Under the pieces are notes generated by a model. The model did not search any database and was not told where the DNA came from. It saw only the letters and a list, made by a program, of their open reading frames with translations. From Rhodeus uyekii (Eukaryota; Chordata; Actinopteri; Cypriniformes; Acheilognathidae): a stretch of DNA of 64,000 nucleotides. Positions 62,101 through 64,000 of the stretch are shown here, one piece after another. The DNA lies in assembly GCA_037043235.1 (NCBI GenBank), contig JAWRVZ010000004.1, positions 4,431,501-4,495,500 of the forward strand. Reading direction: 5' to 3'. The number at the start of each line of letters is the position of its first letter. Within the stretch, counting starts at the first letter, position 1. Both the position numbers and the translations under genes were made by a program.

Positions 62101-62601
62101 GGTTTGTGATCTTCCCAAAACTTCATATCTCAATCTTATAACAAACAATTTTGAGATTGAGACTATTGAGAATATTCCAACTGGAACAAGCTACAATTTA
62201 AAACACAGTATTGCATTAAACAATCAGTTGTCAAAATAGTTCAACTTTTAAACACTGCTTAGTCTTCATGGTGTGAATTAAAAATGCATTGATTCTTATT
62301 AAAACTACTAAAGTTATTCGGTCAAGAGCAGTGAGTGAGTTTGTCTGTTGTTTAACATTAATGATACAGACTGCAGAACTTGCATTAGGCTTTAAGACCA
62401 AATCGTGGACTTCTTCCAAGAACGATCACAATATAAAATCGCCCAGCCCTAACTGATATGATAAATACGTGTTTTTTATTACTATTTTAATAGTTTTTTA
62501 TTTATTTTAATCATTTAAGTCTATTTGTTAGCCAATCAACCTTCACGGACCATCAGAGGTCCGCAGAGTAACTGGAAGGATTTTTGTCTCTTTCTCTTTA
62601 G

Positions 62602-62751
62602 GGATGATGCATTCTCTGATAGTCTGAGTCAGAAGGCTGACAGCGAGGCCAGCAGTGGACCTTTACTGGACGATAAAGCCTCATCCAAAAACGATCTGCA
62701 GTCCCCATGTGAACCTTCGCATGATTACAACTTCGGCGGGGTCATGGGCCG
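62602..62751 (+). CDS. srgap3: srgap3 exon 20: serine/aspartate-rich tail
   Basis: A 150-nt exon encoding DDAFSDSLSQKADSEASSGP, then LLDDKASSKNDLQSPCEPSH, then DYNFGGVMGR (about residues 796-846). LSQKADSEASSGPLLDDKAS and SSKNDLQSP are diagnostic for srgap3. It is likely disordered and a possible phosphorylation target. The borders are CTTTAG|G and GGCCG|GTCAGT. Confidence 0.96.
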
Positions 62752-63043
62752 GTCAGTGGCTGATTATGCAGAATTCTGCTTGTATTTTTTCCACATATTT
62801 TCATCCTCAGGAAAAAATAATGATTTGAATTAAAGTGTTTAATCTTATCCTGCTTCTCCCTGCAGCTTACTTGCTCATCTCTTAAGGCTTGTTTGTGACA
62901 CAAATGTTTAATATAATATCATCTTAAGATTTAATCTAATAACTTTTTAGACCTTGTACTATATTTGCAGTCTGCTTTGAGCTAAAACTCAGTGTGACTG
63001 TCTGTATTAAAGCTTGTTACAATCTCATTGTGCATTTCTGCAG
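62752..63043 (+). other. Intron 20 (292 bp)
   Basis: The shortest intron in the window, with no repeat recognised. The acceptor is TTTCTGCAG. Confidence 0.9.
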
Positions 63044-63353
63044 GGTTAGGTTGCGTTCGGATGGCTCTGCCATTCCTCGGCGTCGCAGTGGCAATGACTC
63101 TCACAGTCCTCCTCGAGACACACCGCCACGGGCCGCCGCCTGCCCCAGCAGTCCCCACAAAGTGGCGGTCAATAGAGGCCACATAGAGAGTCCTGAGAAG
63201 AGACGTTTGGGAACGTTTGGCAGTGCAGGAAGTATTAACTACCCTGAGAGGAAGGTCTATCCTGAAGGTCACCCGCTCAGGCCTGTTCCAGGAGCAACAA
63301 GACACAGCAGCCTTGGAGACCACAAGTCCTTGGAGACTGAGGCTTTAGCAGAG
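63044..63353 (+). CDS. srgap3: srgap3 exon 21: basic serine/proline-rich tail
   Basis: A 310-nt exon encoding VRLRSDGSAIPRRRSGNDSH, then SPPRDTPPRAAACPSSPHKV, then AVNRGHIESPEKRRLGTFGS, then AGSINYPERKVYPEGHPLRP, then VPGATRHSSLGDHKSLETEA-LAE (about residues 846-949). Several RRRS, SPEKRR and SPPR motifs could be kinase sites (inference). Compared with remembered mammalian srgap3, SPPR joins directly to DTPPRAAA without the intervening GLGPSI. The donor is GAG|GTGAGC. The next exon, expected to start DIEKTM, is beyond the window. Confidence 0.95.

Positions 63354-64000
<647 letters not shown>

Larger units (their letters stand above)
60004..62601 (+). other. Intron 19
   Basis: A 2.6-kb intron. 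It holds an AGCAACCAC-rich patch (60600-60680), a unique-looking block with ATTA sites (60800-61030) and a degraded dispersed repeat (61890-62100). Confidence 0.85.

Overview
The window is vertebrate, most likely teleost and probably cyprinid, nuclear DNA. It holds the interior of one plus-strand protein-coding gene, srgap3 (SLIT-ROBO Rho GTPase-activating protein 3, also called WRP or MEGAP). The evidence for this origin is long AT-rich introns with GT..AG borders, many dinucleotide microsatellites, tRNA-derived SINEs, TA-flanked Tigger/pogo-like elements, and dispersed repeats typical of carp-like fish. No bacterial, viral or CRISPR-type system is present.

Twenty coding exons can be placed (2932-3109 through 63044-63353). 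All splice phases agree from one exon to the next. Together they give 2780 coding bases, about 927 residues. Judged from remembered mammalian srGAP sequences, the first coding exon (about 22 residues) lies upstream of the window. The C-terminal exon or exons, which begin at the DIEKTM-like segment, lie beyond the right edge. The paralogue call is srgap3 rather than srgap1 or srgap2. It rests on peptides such as LVEQFKCLEQQSEAR, NLLRHEDRPQRRSS, NLAATNA, GIFRVPGS, EVEQIEAIAKFDYMGR and SSKNDLQSP.

The protein layout is as follows. Exons 2-10 encode the F-BAR/inverse F-BAR membrane-binding module with its extension. Exons 11-12 encode a proline-rich basic linker. Exons 13-17 encode the RhoGAP domain, with the arginine finger in exon 14. 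Exon 18 is an acidic linker, exon 19 the SH3 domain, and exons 20-21 a serine/proline-rich, presumably disordered tail. Mammalian srGAP3 is known to act on Rac1/Cdc42 and to bind WAVE1 and Robo through its SH3 domain during neurite and filopodium formation.

The introns contain most of the other structure. There are five TA-flanked pogo/Tigger-like elements or fragments with complete ends and one end-truncated relative. A pair of CpG-dense Harbinger-like MITEs lies in intron 2. Intron 3 holds a transposon nested inside another. Three tRNA-derived SINEs were found, one of them inside a second repeat that nearly fills intron 7. There are long GT, TC and AT tracts (one GT run is 230 bp) and four homopolymer G/C runs of 19 bases or more. 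Several unique-looking, homeodomain-site-rich blocks may be conserved regulatory elements. The most interesting leads are inverted repeat pairs that bracket exon groups, a shortened exon 2/3 junction in the F-BAR domain, the CpG-rich MITE pair, and a strong CTCF-like motif just after exon 12.
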